In this document: one piece after another, positions 39,125 to 49,696 of the stretch
How positions within the stretch are numbered: position 1 is the stretch's first letter
Layout of the letters: every line of letters starts with the position of its first letter
NCBI GenBank assembly: GCA_014529385.2
Contig: CM043970.1
Location: forward strand, 63,041,496-63,105,495
Length of the DNA: 64,000 bases
Direction: 5' to 3'
From: Adiantum capillus-veneris
Taxonomy: Eukaryota > Streptophyta > Polypodiopsida > Polypodiales > Pteridaceae
Translations under genes and position numbers: made by a program
Notes under the pieces: model-generated
Seen by the model: the letters and a program-made list of their open reading frames with translations, nothing else
Database searches by the model: none
Told to the model about the DNA's origin: nothing

Positions 39125-39526
39125 TCTACTTAGTAATTTTGGGTGCTTGCAAAAGCTTTGAAATGCTTTATAAGTGTCTCAAAGTGCATCACTTAGAGCC
39201 CGCAAATGCTTGAAAGCACCAAAAAAGTGCATCTCAATGTGCTTGAAAGCCCCAAAAAGTGCTTCAAAGTATTTTAGAGTGCTTCCAAAGTGCACTAAAG
39301 TCCTTCATGGTGCTTGAAAGTACTACAAAGTACTTTAGAGTGCTTCAGAGTGCTTTCTAAACTCTAAGGTGCTTTGGAGTGCTGTAGAGTGCCATAAAGT
39401 GCCTTAGAGTGCTCTTAAATAGCACTCAAGTGCTTTCAAAGAGCCCTCAAAGTGCACTTCAGAGTGCTTTCAAGTGCTTTCAAGTGCTTCAAAGTGTTGC
39501 AGAGTGCTTCAAAGTGCTGCAAAGCG
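39125..39526. repeat. AGTGCTTNAA 10-bp array, left part
   Basis: Diverged tandem repeat with an exact 10-bp step in its best part (39460-39520: AGTGCTTTCA, AGTGCTTCAA, AGTGTTGCAG, AGTGCTTCAA, AGTGCTGCAA). It is interrupted by the copia insertion at 39527 and resumes at 47483. It sits between two coding blocks of the DFxENY-family gene, at an intron-like position. Confidence 0.88.
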
Positions 39527-39718
39527 TGTTGGGGTATAAAGCCCAATGTGGTCGCCCAGGTAAGTGGGCGGGCCGCCAGGTATGTACACATATTCTTTTG
39601 TTAAAACCTAATAAGAACTCACTATGCTCTACACATTACAGTAGAGCGATTTCACCATATCGTCGTGCTCTTCTTCTCGCACTCTCTCTCGCGTCGCACT
39701 TCCGCTCGTACTTCTTCA
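39527..39718 (+). repeat. 5' LTR of plus-strand copia
   Basis: 192 bp, TGTTGGGGTATAAAG...CGTACTTCTTCA. Matches 47291-47482 with few differences. It has a TATAAAG near its start. Confidence 0.93.
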
Positions 39719-39720
39719 AC

Positions 39721-39732
39721 TGGTATCAGAGC
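39721..39732 (+). other. Primer-binding site (tRNA-iMet)
   Basis: TGGTATCAGAGC two bases after the 5' LTR; perfect for initiator tRNA-Met, typical for copia. Confidence 0.92.
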
Positions 39733-40816
39733 TCAGATCGAGGCTCGGGGCAGCACTGCAGAAGGCTAGAGTCACCAGCTCAGATTGGAGTGAAATTCGA
39801 CAGGCAAAGACACGGCCCCAAATCTTGTGGGATAGCCCGTAGGGCTAGGTGTGCTCAGAAATTCATTCTGAGGTCATCTCGGTTACCGTTCGGCTTTGAC
39901 AAAGTTCTACGCAGGCCATTTTCGACTACGTGGTCTCAGTGGGTGCAGATCCGACTCTGCAAATTTGGGGTTTTCGGCCTACGACTGCAGGTGCTGAGGA
40001 TATCGAAACTCCCAGAGTGTTGATTTGTGGCTGTCTACACATCGAAGGACGGCTCACAGTTCTTGGAGGCGTGTCACATACGACACGGGCGTATCTACAC
40101 ACAGACTGTAGGCGACATCCACTAGTTCATCAGGTAGCTTGTGTTTGCTGCTTGATATTCCAGATTTCATCCTGACATTGCAGGTACTTCCACATGGGAT
40201 GTATTGTCAGAGATGATGTATGTCTGTTGAGGGTTTGCTGGCTGTGAGTCACGCAGCAAACAACCGCCGCAGCGGTTACAGCATACAGTGGGAAATTTGT
40301 GGATGTATGACTTTGTGCGAAGTCTATGTACTGTCAGATTTACTGCAGCCTTTGTTGAGGGTCGAGTGAGGTTTTATTGAGCTGGGGGATTCTCGAATGT
40401 TGAGATCCTTTCGGTGATACAGGTCTTGGAGCGATCCCTCGAGCACCCTTAGATAGGCAGCTAGGATGTATTGACTGTGAGTTAGACAGTTGGGATTGCA
40501 TCTTTGCTTTACTGCCGTTGAGGCATTGTTGCAGTCTATGCTTACAGGACAGTGATAGGACAGTCAGAGACAGTATAGGTGCAGGACAGGTTTACCCACA
40601 GCTTACAGTGTTAGAGAGACAGTGGTTTTTTGAGCTGTTTTTTGGTCTGTTTTTAGTACACCAGAGCCATTTTACAAAGGAGACTTTGCCAAAATTTATG
40701 TAGAATCTGAAGCTTTCTTGGTTCATTTGACAGGTTGATATTGGTTCAGAGGTCAGTTTACAGGGGAAACTCTGCCGAATTTTTCCCAGGAAAGTAAACT
40801 ACTGTGAAGCGTAGCT
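39733..40816 (+). other. Copia leader
   Basis: About 1.1 kb between PBS and Gag, unusually long for copia. Open frames here (up to 204 residues at 39409-40023) run across the LTR and have no known domain. Confidence 0.6.
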
Positions 40817-41154
40817 ATGGCTGGATCACAGGACACTGCTCTTTACAATATCAAGAAGCTGGATGGAACCAATTTCCCATTGTGGAAGCAGTAGATTTGG
40901 CACGTGTTGGTACAAAAGAAGCAGATAAAACCTATAAAGCTCAAGGAGATAAAACCAGAAGATATGGACGAAGATGAATGGAGCGAAATGGATGAATTGG
41001 CACTTTCTACCATTATGCTGACTTTGGCAGAAAGCGTTTACTTCAATGTAGCAGACGAGATGTCGGCTTATCAAGCATGGTTAAAGCTGAGTGATCTTTA
41101 TGAGAAGCAGAGTGCAGCTTCACAGGTATACTGGCTTAAGAAGCTTGTTGACTT
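40817..41154 (+). pseudogene. Copia Gag, N-terminal half
   Basis: Starts MAGSQDTALYNIKKLDGTNF followed by PLWKQ and a stop, then resumes in frame to MSAYQAWLKLSDLYEKQSAA. KLDGTNF..W is the standard copia Gag opening. The frame is cut at 41154 by insertion of the minus-strand copia and continues at 46403 with DLKMKEGTPMSNHLNEFN. Confidence 0.88.
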
Positions 41155-41473
41155 TGTAAAGAATGAGGATGCAAGAGAGCTACACAAGACAAGCACAAAG
41201 CACACAGAGATGGAAAGCTTCTTCTTCTTCTTCACAAAAAAGAGAGTACAAAATGACTAAGTGCTAAAGCTGAAAAGTAGCACATATGTACATGTGGTCA
41301 CTGAGTGTGAACTCGCTAGAAGCGTACTAGGCTGGCACTATAAGTGTAGTCCAGCTGTAGAATCACTGGTAGAGATCCTCCGTGTCGGTCACCTAACGCG
41401 CCAGTGAGTAAATGCCGTAAGCGGCCAAGACCCGTAGTGGATGCCAGCTCAAGGTGTAGAGCTCGACATCTCA
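41155..41473 (-). repeat. 3' LTR of nested copia
   Basis: 319 bp; nearly identical to 46081-46399, 49697-50015 and 51170-51488. Confidence 0.94.
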
Positions 41474-44400
41474 ACACTCCCCCTCGAGCTCTGCATGTCG
41501 TAGAGTCCAAGCATAGTCCGGAAACGTTGAAGCTTCTCAGCTCCGAGGGCCTTGGTAAAGATATCCGCTATCTGCTCCTCTGTGCTGACGTAGACCAAGT
41601 CGATGTCGCCCACCAACACTCGCTCTCGAACGTAGTGGTAATGGACCTCTATGTGTTTGGTCCTGGCATGGAACACTGGGTTCCTAGCCAACTGCATGCT
41701 GCTGAGGTTGTCACAATGGATGAAAATCTGCTGGTCCACCTGCACTCCCAAGTCCTCAAGTAATGTGCGTAGCCAAGCTACCTCGCACGCCGCAACTGCT
41801 GCACCTCTGTACTCGGCCTCTGTGCTCGATAAAGCAACCGTAGGCTGCTTTTTGCTGCTCCAAGTAACAGCAGCACTCCCAAAAGAGAACATGAAGCCAC
41901 TCGTAGATCTCCTATCAACAATGCTACCTGCCCAATCTGCATCTGTATACCCATACAATGCTAATGGTGCATCTGCTGCATAGAACAATGCGTAGTCAAG
42001 AGTACCTTGCACATACCTAAGTGTGCGTCGTACTCCATCCAAATGTGGCTTCCTCGGAAGTTGCATGAACTGACTCTCCAAGCCTACTGTGTAGCTCAAG
42101 TCTGGCCTCGTGATAGTCAAGTAGATTAGACTACCCACAATCTTCCTGTACATGTTGACATCCTCAACAACATCACCCTTCTCTACACTCAGCTTTGCAT
42201 TCACATCCAAGGGAATAGAAATTGGCTTACAATCAGCCATACCATACTTTGATAACATGTCCAAAGCATACTGTCTCTGTGATAGCCATACACCCTCTGG
42301 AGTCCTGATCACTTCAATGCCAAGAAAGTAGCGCAACTCGCCTAAATCTTTCATTTCAAACTCCTGTTTGAGAAGACCCTTCACATGGTCAATCTCCATA
42401 GCATTGTCACCAACAATAATAAGGTCATCTACATATATGGTAATGACCACAATCCCCACATCACTCTCACGTACATAGAGTGAATGATCATCATGAGCTC
42501 TCCTAAAACCAATACTGACAAGATACTTGGCAATCCTGTCATACCATGCTCTAGAGCCCTGCTTCAAACCATACAAAGCTTTGAGAAGTCTGCATACATA
42601 ATCTGGGTAACCTGGATCGACATAACCAGGTGGCTGATCCATATACACTTCCTCTTGCAACTCACCATTCAAGAAGGCATTCTTTACATCCATTTGATGC
42701 ATAATCCATCCTCTAGATGCAGCCACTGCTATGACAGCTCTCACTGTCATCATCTTTGCCACTGGAGCAAAGGTCTCCTCATAGTCTATGCCATACGTCT
42801 GTGCATAACCCTTTGCGACCAGCCTTGCCTTGTGACGCTCAATGTTACCATCAGCCTTATGCTTGGTTTTATACACCCATTTACAACCAATAGCTTTCTT
42901 GCCACTTGGCAATGGCACCAACTCCCATGTGTCATTTGCTTCCAATGAAGCCATCTCTTCATTCATTGCATCATCCCAATGCACATTTCCAACTGCATCC
43001 TCAAAACATGTGGGCTCCACATCCTGTATCACCTTAGCCATGTAGGCTTGGTGATGCGCTAGATACCCATCATAAGTCAATTTCTGAACTGGATTTCTGA
43101 CTCTATTAGATCTGCGCGGTCCTGGGTCACTCCTTTGCCCTCTAGCATCTTCTTGTACTTTCCTTACACCAGGTGTCCTGACAGCCGGAATTCCAAATTC
43201 CTCATCAAGACTTTGTTCAGAACCATCTGAATCCATGTCTACATGTGAAAAACCTGATGATGCATCAACCATAAAGGGAGGTTCATCAACCTTTTCCTTT
43301 CCTTTTCGTGATACATTCCCTGTACCTGTTGGTGGAGTAACCTGCATACGTAGTCTACCATTCCATGGTTTCTCAACACAGCCACGAGAAGAGGACTCTT
43401 GTGGTCCACTCAAAACCTGTGACTGTGGCCTCACATTTTGTACAACCACATCATCTTTTACATCAGCCCCAATAGTGCCATGTGCATTACTGTACCAGCT
43501 GCTCATCTTATCAAAGACTACATCTCTGCTCACTCGTAATTCTCGTGTAGTAGGATTGTAGCACCTGTACCCCTTTTATTCAAGGGAATATCCCACAAGA
43601 ATACATTTCTCTGCTTTAGGATCCAATTTCCTACGCAACTCATCTGGTACATGCACGTAAGCTATGCAGCCAAACACTTTCAAGTGTGCCAAATCAGGCT
43701 TTGTACCTGTAAACTTTTCCTCAGGTGTTACATCATGCACCGCAGCTGTAGGTGTCCTGTTCATAATGTACACAGCTGTATTTACAGCTTCAGCCCAGAA
43801 ATGATGAGGCATGTTCTTCTCATTCATCAATGCACGTGCAACCTCTGCAATGTGCCTGTTTTTCCTTTCTGCGACCCCATTCTGCTGTGGAGTATATCTG
43901 CATGTAAACTGCCTGTGTATACCATGCATTCGCAGAAAATCTGAAAAATCATTGGAGAAGTACTCTCCCCCTCCATCTGACCTCAATGTCTTGATTTGCA
44001 TATCTGTCTCCTTCTCAATCATGACTTTGAAGTCTTGAAAGTGACCAAACACTTCACTTTTGTTACGCATGAAGTAGACCCATACTTTCCTTGTATGGTC
44101 ATCAATGAAAGAAACATAATACCTGCAACCATGTATACTTGCAGTATCGGTTGGACCCCAAACATCTGTGTGCACCACCTCAAGTGGCTTTTTACATACA
44201 TTGCGCTCATGTGGAAATGAGCCCTTTGACTGTTTTCCAAACTGGCATGCTGCACACACTTTATGCATACCATCCACCTTGAATTTGGGCAAACCTTTTA
44301 CAATCTGTTTTGATTGCATGCTGCGCAATCTCTGCTCATTGACATGGCCAATGCGTTTGTGCCAAATGTCAACATCAGCCACAACACCTGTGCCCTGTGC

Positions 44401-45798
44401 AAATAATGCAGCTTTTACCTCAGGCATGTCTACATTCAACGTAAACATTCTGCCCACACATTTGCCCTCTGTGATCAGCTTACAGCCATTCTGGAAATCT
44501 TCTACATAACAGCCATTTGGATTGAAGCGAACCTGCAAACCCTGCTCAACCATTTGTCCAACAGAAACAAGATTCTTTGTAATGTTTGGGACATGAAGTA
44601 CATCTGCTAAGTACTTTGATTTCCCACTCTTCGTATTTAGAGGTATGTCCCCTACATGAGCAATGGGGTGAGCTGTGTCATCTCCTGTCTGCACATAGCC
44701 TGACACATCTGGTTTGCGCATATCTCTAAACCACTCTCCACGAGACGTCATGTGATTAGAGGCACCTGAATCCACATACCAAACATCATCTTGGGTGGAA
44801 TTCTCTGCAGTCATTGTATTCATTACATGTTGCATAACAAACATGCGCTCGTTTTTGCTGTCATCTGCATCTCTGCTAGTAGATGCATAGTTGCCCTGTT
44901 CTCTCTTTGTACTTGCTTTTCCCTTTGGACAGTCACGTGACATGTGACCTCTTTCACCACAAGTCCAACATTCTCTACTATCTGGAGTATGTTGCTGCCT
45001 GCTTGATCCTACACCACGACCTCTTTGACTCCCCCTGCCTTGAGACTGGTTTCCCCTGCCACCTGTATTGTTTTGATTTGATTGACCTTCCAGAAATTGG
45101 CCCCTGCAACCCCTTGGGCCTCGACCACGACCTCTACCTCTACCTCTGTTGGAGTTAGAATAGAAGGCCTGTTCAGAATTATTTCTGCCATGAGAAGAAG
45201 ATGTGTCAAGGTTCTTCTCCTCAAGAATAAGCATAGAAATCAAATCTTGGAACACGGGGATGTCGTCTCTTGTATTCATGGAAGACCTAAAATGTACATA
45301 CTCATCTCCTAGACCATCCAAACATGCACGGACAATGTCATCGTCTTCCACTGAGACTTTAATAGATCCAAGAGCCTCAATGATACTCTTGATCTTCAAA
45401 GCATAATCATTGATGGAGAGGTTGTTCCTCCTAACCTGATTTAGCTCCGACTTTAGTTGAAGCTTCCTGGCCTTGGTGTTCACCTCGAACACTCTGCCTA
45501 AGTTTTTCCATGCAATGGTGGGGGTTTCAGCATCCTGTAGATAGCCCATCATGCCATCTGTGATGCTCATAGAAAGCCAATACATCACTTTGCTCTGGCC
45601 TTGTTGCCAGTCCCTCAAAGCTTTCCTTTGTTCTGCTGTAGCATTTGCCTCGGGAATCTCTGGTTCCTTTTCATTGTCTCCTTCTACATAGTCTCAATAA
45701 CCTTTTCCTTTTAGGAAATTTGTTATTCTGAACTTCCATGCAGGGTAGTTATTTTTCTCAAGCTTCTCAGTAACAATCTGACTGAAACCGTCAGACAT
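41449..45798 (-). pseudogene. Copia Gag-Pol polyprotein with two stops
   Basis: One continuous frame of 1,449 codons from MSDGFSQIVTEKLEKNNY, broken only by UGA at 45694-45696 (probably from a Trp codon, in GY*DY) and UAA at 43576-43578 (probably from Gln, in LE*KGY). Domains in order: Gag; zinc knuckle CWTCGERGHMSRDC (about 277-290); protease WYVDSGASNHM (about 340); pre-integrase HKRIGH; integrase with HTDVWG (541), RSDGGGEY (605) and PQQNGVAERK (about 640); reverse transcriptase CKWVYK to YVDDLIIVG (about 1120); RNase H DADWAG and STEAEYRG (about 1284-1325), ending ADIFTKALG. The last eight codons run into the 3' LTR. Length is normal for copia. It would need only two reversions to be whole, so decay is recent. 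Confidence 0.95.
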
Positions 45799-46068
45799 CT
45801 TGAAGCACTAAGACAAAATAGTTGCAATCTGCAAAAACCTGCAAATCTGCTGAACCTGCTATCGTGGTTCCTGTAACGCTTTCTACACTCAACGAGTGTC
45901 CACAATCAAGCGTACATACAACCACTGTACTTGTACAGTAAATCTCTGTATACTGCACTTTGGAGACCTGTTCAGAAACTTGTGCGAAAAACTTTGGCAT
46001 CTGGTCGTGGATTGCGAACGAAGGGATTGTGATGCTCTTGCTCTCTTAGCCTCTCTTGCCTGCACCAG

Positions 46069-46080
46069 GCTCTGATACCA
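46069..46080 (-). other. Primer-binding site of nested copia
   Basis: Minus strand TGGTATCAGAGC, directly abutting the 5' LTR end. Confidence 0.92.
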
Positions 46081-46399
46081 TGTAAAGAATGAGGATGCAA
46101 GAGAGCTACACAAGACAAGCACAAAGCACACAGAGATGGAAAGCTTCTTCTTCTTCTTCACAGAAAAGAGAGTACAAAATGACTAAGTGCTAAAGCTGAA
46201 AAGTAGCACATATGTACATGCGGTCACTGAGTGTGAACTCGCTAGAAGCGTACTAGGCTGGCACTATAAGTGTAGTCCAGCTGTAGAATCACTGGCAGAG
46301 ATCCTCCGTGTCGGTCACCTAACGCGCCCGTGAGTAAATGCCGTAAGCGGCCAAGACGCGTAGTGGATGCCAGCTCAAGGTGTAGAGCTCGACATCTCA
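46081..46399 (-). repeat. 5' LTR of nested copia
   Basis: 319 bp; partner of 41155-41473. It differs at only a few positions from the other three copies in the window. Confidence 0.94.
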
Positions 46400-46402
46400 A
46401 AA

Positions 46403-47213
46403 GACTTGAAGATGAAAGAAGGGACACCTATGTCCAATCATCTGAATGAATTCAACACAATCTATAGTCAGTTGTCAGCTCAAGGTGTCAAGTTTGATGA
46501 ACCTGTTAGAGCTATGTTCATGTTGATCACATTGCGGGAAAGTTGGGACACTTTTCACACATCTTTGAGTAATTCTGCACCTCCAGATGGTTTGAACATA
46601 GCAGGTGTAGAAGGACGTCTGCTTACTGAAGAAACCAATAGAAAGACAATGGACAAAGGCAAAGGAACATCCTTAGTTATCAGTGAAAGGAATATTGAGA
46701 TACCTGAAAGCTACAAAGAGTATGCGTATATGCTATGGGAGTCAGGAGCTAAGTGTAAAGGGTTTTACAGACTCAAATTATGTAGGTGACTTAGACAACC
46801 GAAGGTCTACGTCAGGGTATGTCTTTACATTGGCTGGTGGAGCAGTATCATGGCGTTCTAGATTACAAGATTGTGTTACTCAGTCTACTACAGAGGCTGA
46901 ATATGTTGCAACATCAGAGGCATGCAAAGAATCAATTTGGCTTAATCGACTAGTAACAGATTTGGGAATCAAAGAAGAGATGCCTGTGTTATATTGTGAT
47001 AGTCAAAGTGCTATACAATTGGCTGGCAATCTAGTTTATCACTCAAAGACAAAGCATGTGGATGTGAAGTATCATTTCATCAGGGAAATGCTCGAGGATA
47101 AGCAACTTCAGCTTGTCAAAGTTCACACCACAGAAAATCCTGCTGATCTACTTACAAAAGGACTTCCCTCAGAGAGCTTTGCGCATTTTCGCAAGCAGTT
47201 AGGTGTAGGGTAG
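46403..47213 (+). pseudogene. Copia Gag end fused to RNase H
   Basis: Gag continues (KEGTPMSNHLNEFNTIYSQL, FMLITLRESWDTF) to about 46684. There the frame changes and RNase H begins (VKGILRYLKATKSM, FTDSNYVGDLDNRRSTSGY, STTEAEYVA, CDSQSAIQLAGN, ending ADLLTKGLP). The junction removes the zinc knuckle, protease, integrase and reverse transcriptase, so the element is non-autonomous. The same junction is present at 51489-52235, so the deletion predates the duplication. Confidence 0.9.
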
Positions 47214-47290
47214 TACATCACTTCTCTACATCTCTTGTATATTAGCTTCTCTCACACTTAAAGTACCACATTGGACTTTAAGTGGGAGGT

Positions 47291-47482
47291 TGTTGGGGTA
47301 TAAAGGCCAATGTGGTCGACCACGTAAGTGGGTGGGCCGCCAGGTATGTACACATATTCTTTTGTTAAAACCTAATAAGAACTCACTATGCTCTACACAT
47401 TACAGTAGAGCGAGTTCACCATATCGTCGTGCTCTTCTTCTCGCACTCTCTCTTGCGTCGCACTTCCGCTCGTACTCCTTCA
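47291..47482 (+). repeat. 3' LTR of plus-strand copia
   Basis: 192 bp; partner of 39527-39718. Confidence 0.93.
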
Positions 47483-47960
47483 AAATGCTTCAAAGTATCT
47501 TAGAGTGCTTGAAAGCGTCAAAAAGTTCTTTAGAGTGCTTCAACGTGCTTCAAAGTGTTACACAGTTCTGTTTAGTGCACCAAAGTGTCCCAAAGTGCTT
47601 CATAGTGCTTTAAAAGTGCTTCATAGTGCTTGAAACTGCCTTAGAGTGCTTTGAAGTGCCACAGAGAAGTAGTTTAGAGTGCTTCCAAAGTGCACCAAAG
47701 TGCACCAAAGTGCTGTAGAGTGCTACCAAGTGACACAAAGTGCCTCAGAGTGCTCTTAAAGTGCACTGAAGTGCTTTAGAGTGCTTTCAAGTGTCCCAAA
47801 GTGCTTTACAGTGTTGCAAAGTGCTTTAAAGGGCACCAAAGTGCATGACAAGTTGCTTGAAAATACCTTGTAGTGATTGAAAGTTCCACAAAGTTCTTCA
47901 GAGTGCTTTTAAGTGCCCCAAAGTGCTTCAGAGTGTTCTCCAAGTGCACTGAAGTGCTTC
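47483..47960. repeat. AGTGCTTNAA 10-bp array, right part
   Basis: Continuation of the array cut by the copia insertion. Together the two parts make about 880 bp. Units are mixed with CAAAGTGC, TAGAGTGCTT and similar variants. Confidence 0.88.
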
Positions 47961-48218
47961 ACTAGTGGACAAAAGTTCAACAGTACAAAAAGTTGAAGTA
48001 GAAATTGTGAATTTCCAGAAATAGACACCAGCTCCCACTCTTCACCAACTCCCACTGCTCAACCAACCCCACCTCACTTTGGTTGAAAAGGTGGAGAAAT
48101 GACATACCTAATTTTTTGTGGACAAAAGGTGAAGTCATACCTACTTTTGTGAAAATACACCCCGAGGTGCTAGTAGGTAAGCATTGCAATTAGATTTCAG
48201 TACAATATAGTATTTTTA

Positions 48219-49690
48219 GATGTCTTTTGTGTGGCAAAGGGATTTGTACATGCAATTCCAGGAGGCTCATCCTAACATTAGGATGTCCCTTAGATTCTTT
48301 GAGGGTCTGAAGCCATACTTCATACGCAAGTTGAAGGACAACAACACATGCTGTTGTGAATACCATGTTCAACTTGTTTACTTGAAGGAAGGCTTAAATG
48401 AGATGCGCCATGGAAGATATGGGCTACATGGAACGTTATGCTTTTGGAGGCGTCTTGTGTGCAGTTCAAGTGGTGGAATGCACAACAGAAAAAGCCACTT
48501 TTTCATCCTTGACAGAACTATGGGAGTCTGTTTTGTGTCCAAAACCAACCGATAATGATTTTCACTACAACAAATGTCTTTTGGGAACATGCATTGATTG
48601 TGGGATTGAAAGTCTCTTGTTGTGTCCCATCGAAGAGAGTGATGGTATCTCTAGAATGGCTGTCAAAATTTTTGACAAGGTTCCTACATAGGAAAAGGAT
48701 GAAGAAGGTCTAGCTAAATATCAAAAATACCTTGTGGTTCAGCAACTCAGTCTAATGAGTTTCATTTTTGTGCTCTGAGGGAAACTAGGGAAGTTCATCA
48801 AACACAACGACTTGTACACGTGGCAAGCTCAATAGTTCAAGGAGTGTTTGGTCAATTTTCCTAACAATGTAGTGGTGTCTATAGTGGATTTTGTAGAGAA
48901 TTACTCCTTCGAGGTGTAGAATGAGATCCAATCAATTCATTGGTATTCATCTCAAGTCACAATATTTGTTCACATTTCATACTTTAGTGATGTGCTTGGT
49001 GCTATACAAAAGACGACTCACTTCTACATCTCTGATGAAAAGGCACATGACACTTTGTTTGTGCAACACTATTTTATTTTTCACAATGAATGGCTGAAAA
49101 GACACGGCTATAGTGTAAAGCGACATTGGGTGCCGGATGGTGCTGTGTCACAATTCAAAGCAAGGCGGCCATTCTATTTTGTTGCATGGTTCTTCAATTT
49201 GAAAAGTGTCAAAATGATGCACAATTTCTTTGCTTCAGGCCATGGAAAGGGTGAACACGACGGGGCTGGTGCAATGATCAAAAGATCCCTCACACACAAG
49301 CAATTGAAATCTGATGGGTGGGAGCTGCATAACACTTCAAGCGTTGTTGCATTCCTCAATGCAACTCTTAGAAATCAATGCCCACAGACATGCAAGAAAG
49401 TTGATCGTGCTTTCTGGGAGGTCAAGCTCGGTGATGTCGATAGAGTTATAGCATGGGATTGCAAGTGCATGACAGGGTCTCGATCTTGGAACTTTGTCAA
49501 TGGATACAATTAGACGGATATGCATGGACTAAGGCACAGACTGCTCTCTTGATTTTGTGGTGTGTGCATCAAAGGTCAATGGAGGAGATGTGCCAACAAA
49601 GATCATATGAATGGATGGGTATACTTGCAAATACAACCCATAGTTACGGATGAAAGAAATGGATAAGCGTCAAGAAAGGAGGATGAATAC
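48219..49690 (+). pseudogene. DFxENY-family gene, core domain
   Basis: Reads AHPNIRMSLRFFEGLKPYFI, then CCCEYHVQ; after a frameshift near 48410, GTCIDCGIESLLLCPI; later VSIVDFVENYSFEV, a stop, and EIQSIHWYSSQVTIF; then VPDGAVSQFKARRPFYFVAW, FFASGHGKGEHDGAGAMIKR, and a final Cys-rich VCIKGQWRRC. The string DFxENY, H-W...Q, DGxxxQFK, GHGKGxxDGxGxxxKR matches a widespread uncharacterised eukaryotic family I know from memory, with an RNase H/DDE-like acidic pattern (Asp, Asp, Asp/Glu). A zinc-binding segment precedes it. At least four breaks are present. The C-terminus is displaced to 52236 by the copia composite. Transposase or domesticated transposase is inferred, not shown. Confidence 0.68.
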
Positions 49691-49696
49691 ACCCCC

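Larger units (their letters stand above)
41155..46399 (-). mobile_element. Near-intact Ty1/copia element nested in copia Gag
   Basis: A 5,245-bp minus-strand element with 319-bp LTRs at 41155-41473 (3') and 46081-46399 (5'), each TGAGATGTCGAG...CATTCTTTACA on the minus strand. A perfect PBS (46069-46080) lies next to the 5' LTR and a polypurine tract CGAGGGGGAGTG next to the 3' LTR. GACTT flanks the element (41150-41154 and 46403-46407) with three extra A residues on the right. Removing it restores the host Gag frame. Confidence 0.95.
39527..47482 (+). mobile_element. Ty1/copia element, internally deleted and interrupted
   Basis: Two 192-bp LTRs bound an element whose own sequence is only about 2.7 kb: leader, Gag N-terminus (40817-41154), the rest of Gag (46403-46684) and RNase H (46685-47213). 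Protease, integrase and reverse transcriptase are missing through a deletion that joins Gag directly to RNase H. A minus-strand copia (41155-46399) is inserted inside Gag. A purine-rich AAGTGGGAGGT (47280-47290) precedes the 3' LTR. The flanks (AAGCG and AAATG) do not form a clean target-site duplication, but both are AGTGCTT array sequence, so the insertion point in the array is clear. Confidence 0.9.

Noticed and set aside
39125-39526. CRISPR-like array
   Set aside because: The repeat step is 10 bp with diverged units and no unique spacers, in a plant nuclear context.
39409-40023. 204-residue frame across the copia LTR and leader
   Set aside because: It spans the array, LTR, PBS and leader and has no Gag motif; real Gag begins at 40817.
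41404-43045. Plus-strand open frames of 60-154 residues across 41.4-45.4 kb
   Set aside because: They are shadows of the minus-strand copia Gag-Pol frame.
46400-46407. Perfect target-site duplication for the nested copia
   Set aside because: GACTT repeats on both sides, but three extra A residues separate it from the right LTR edge, so it is not a clean duplication.
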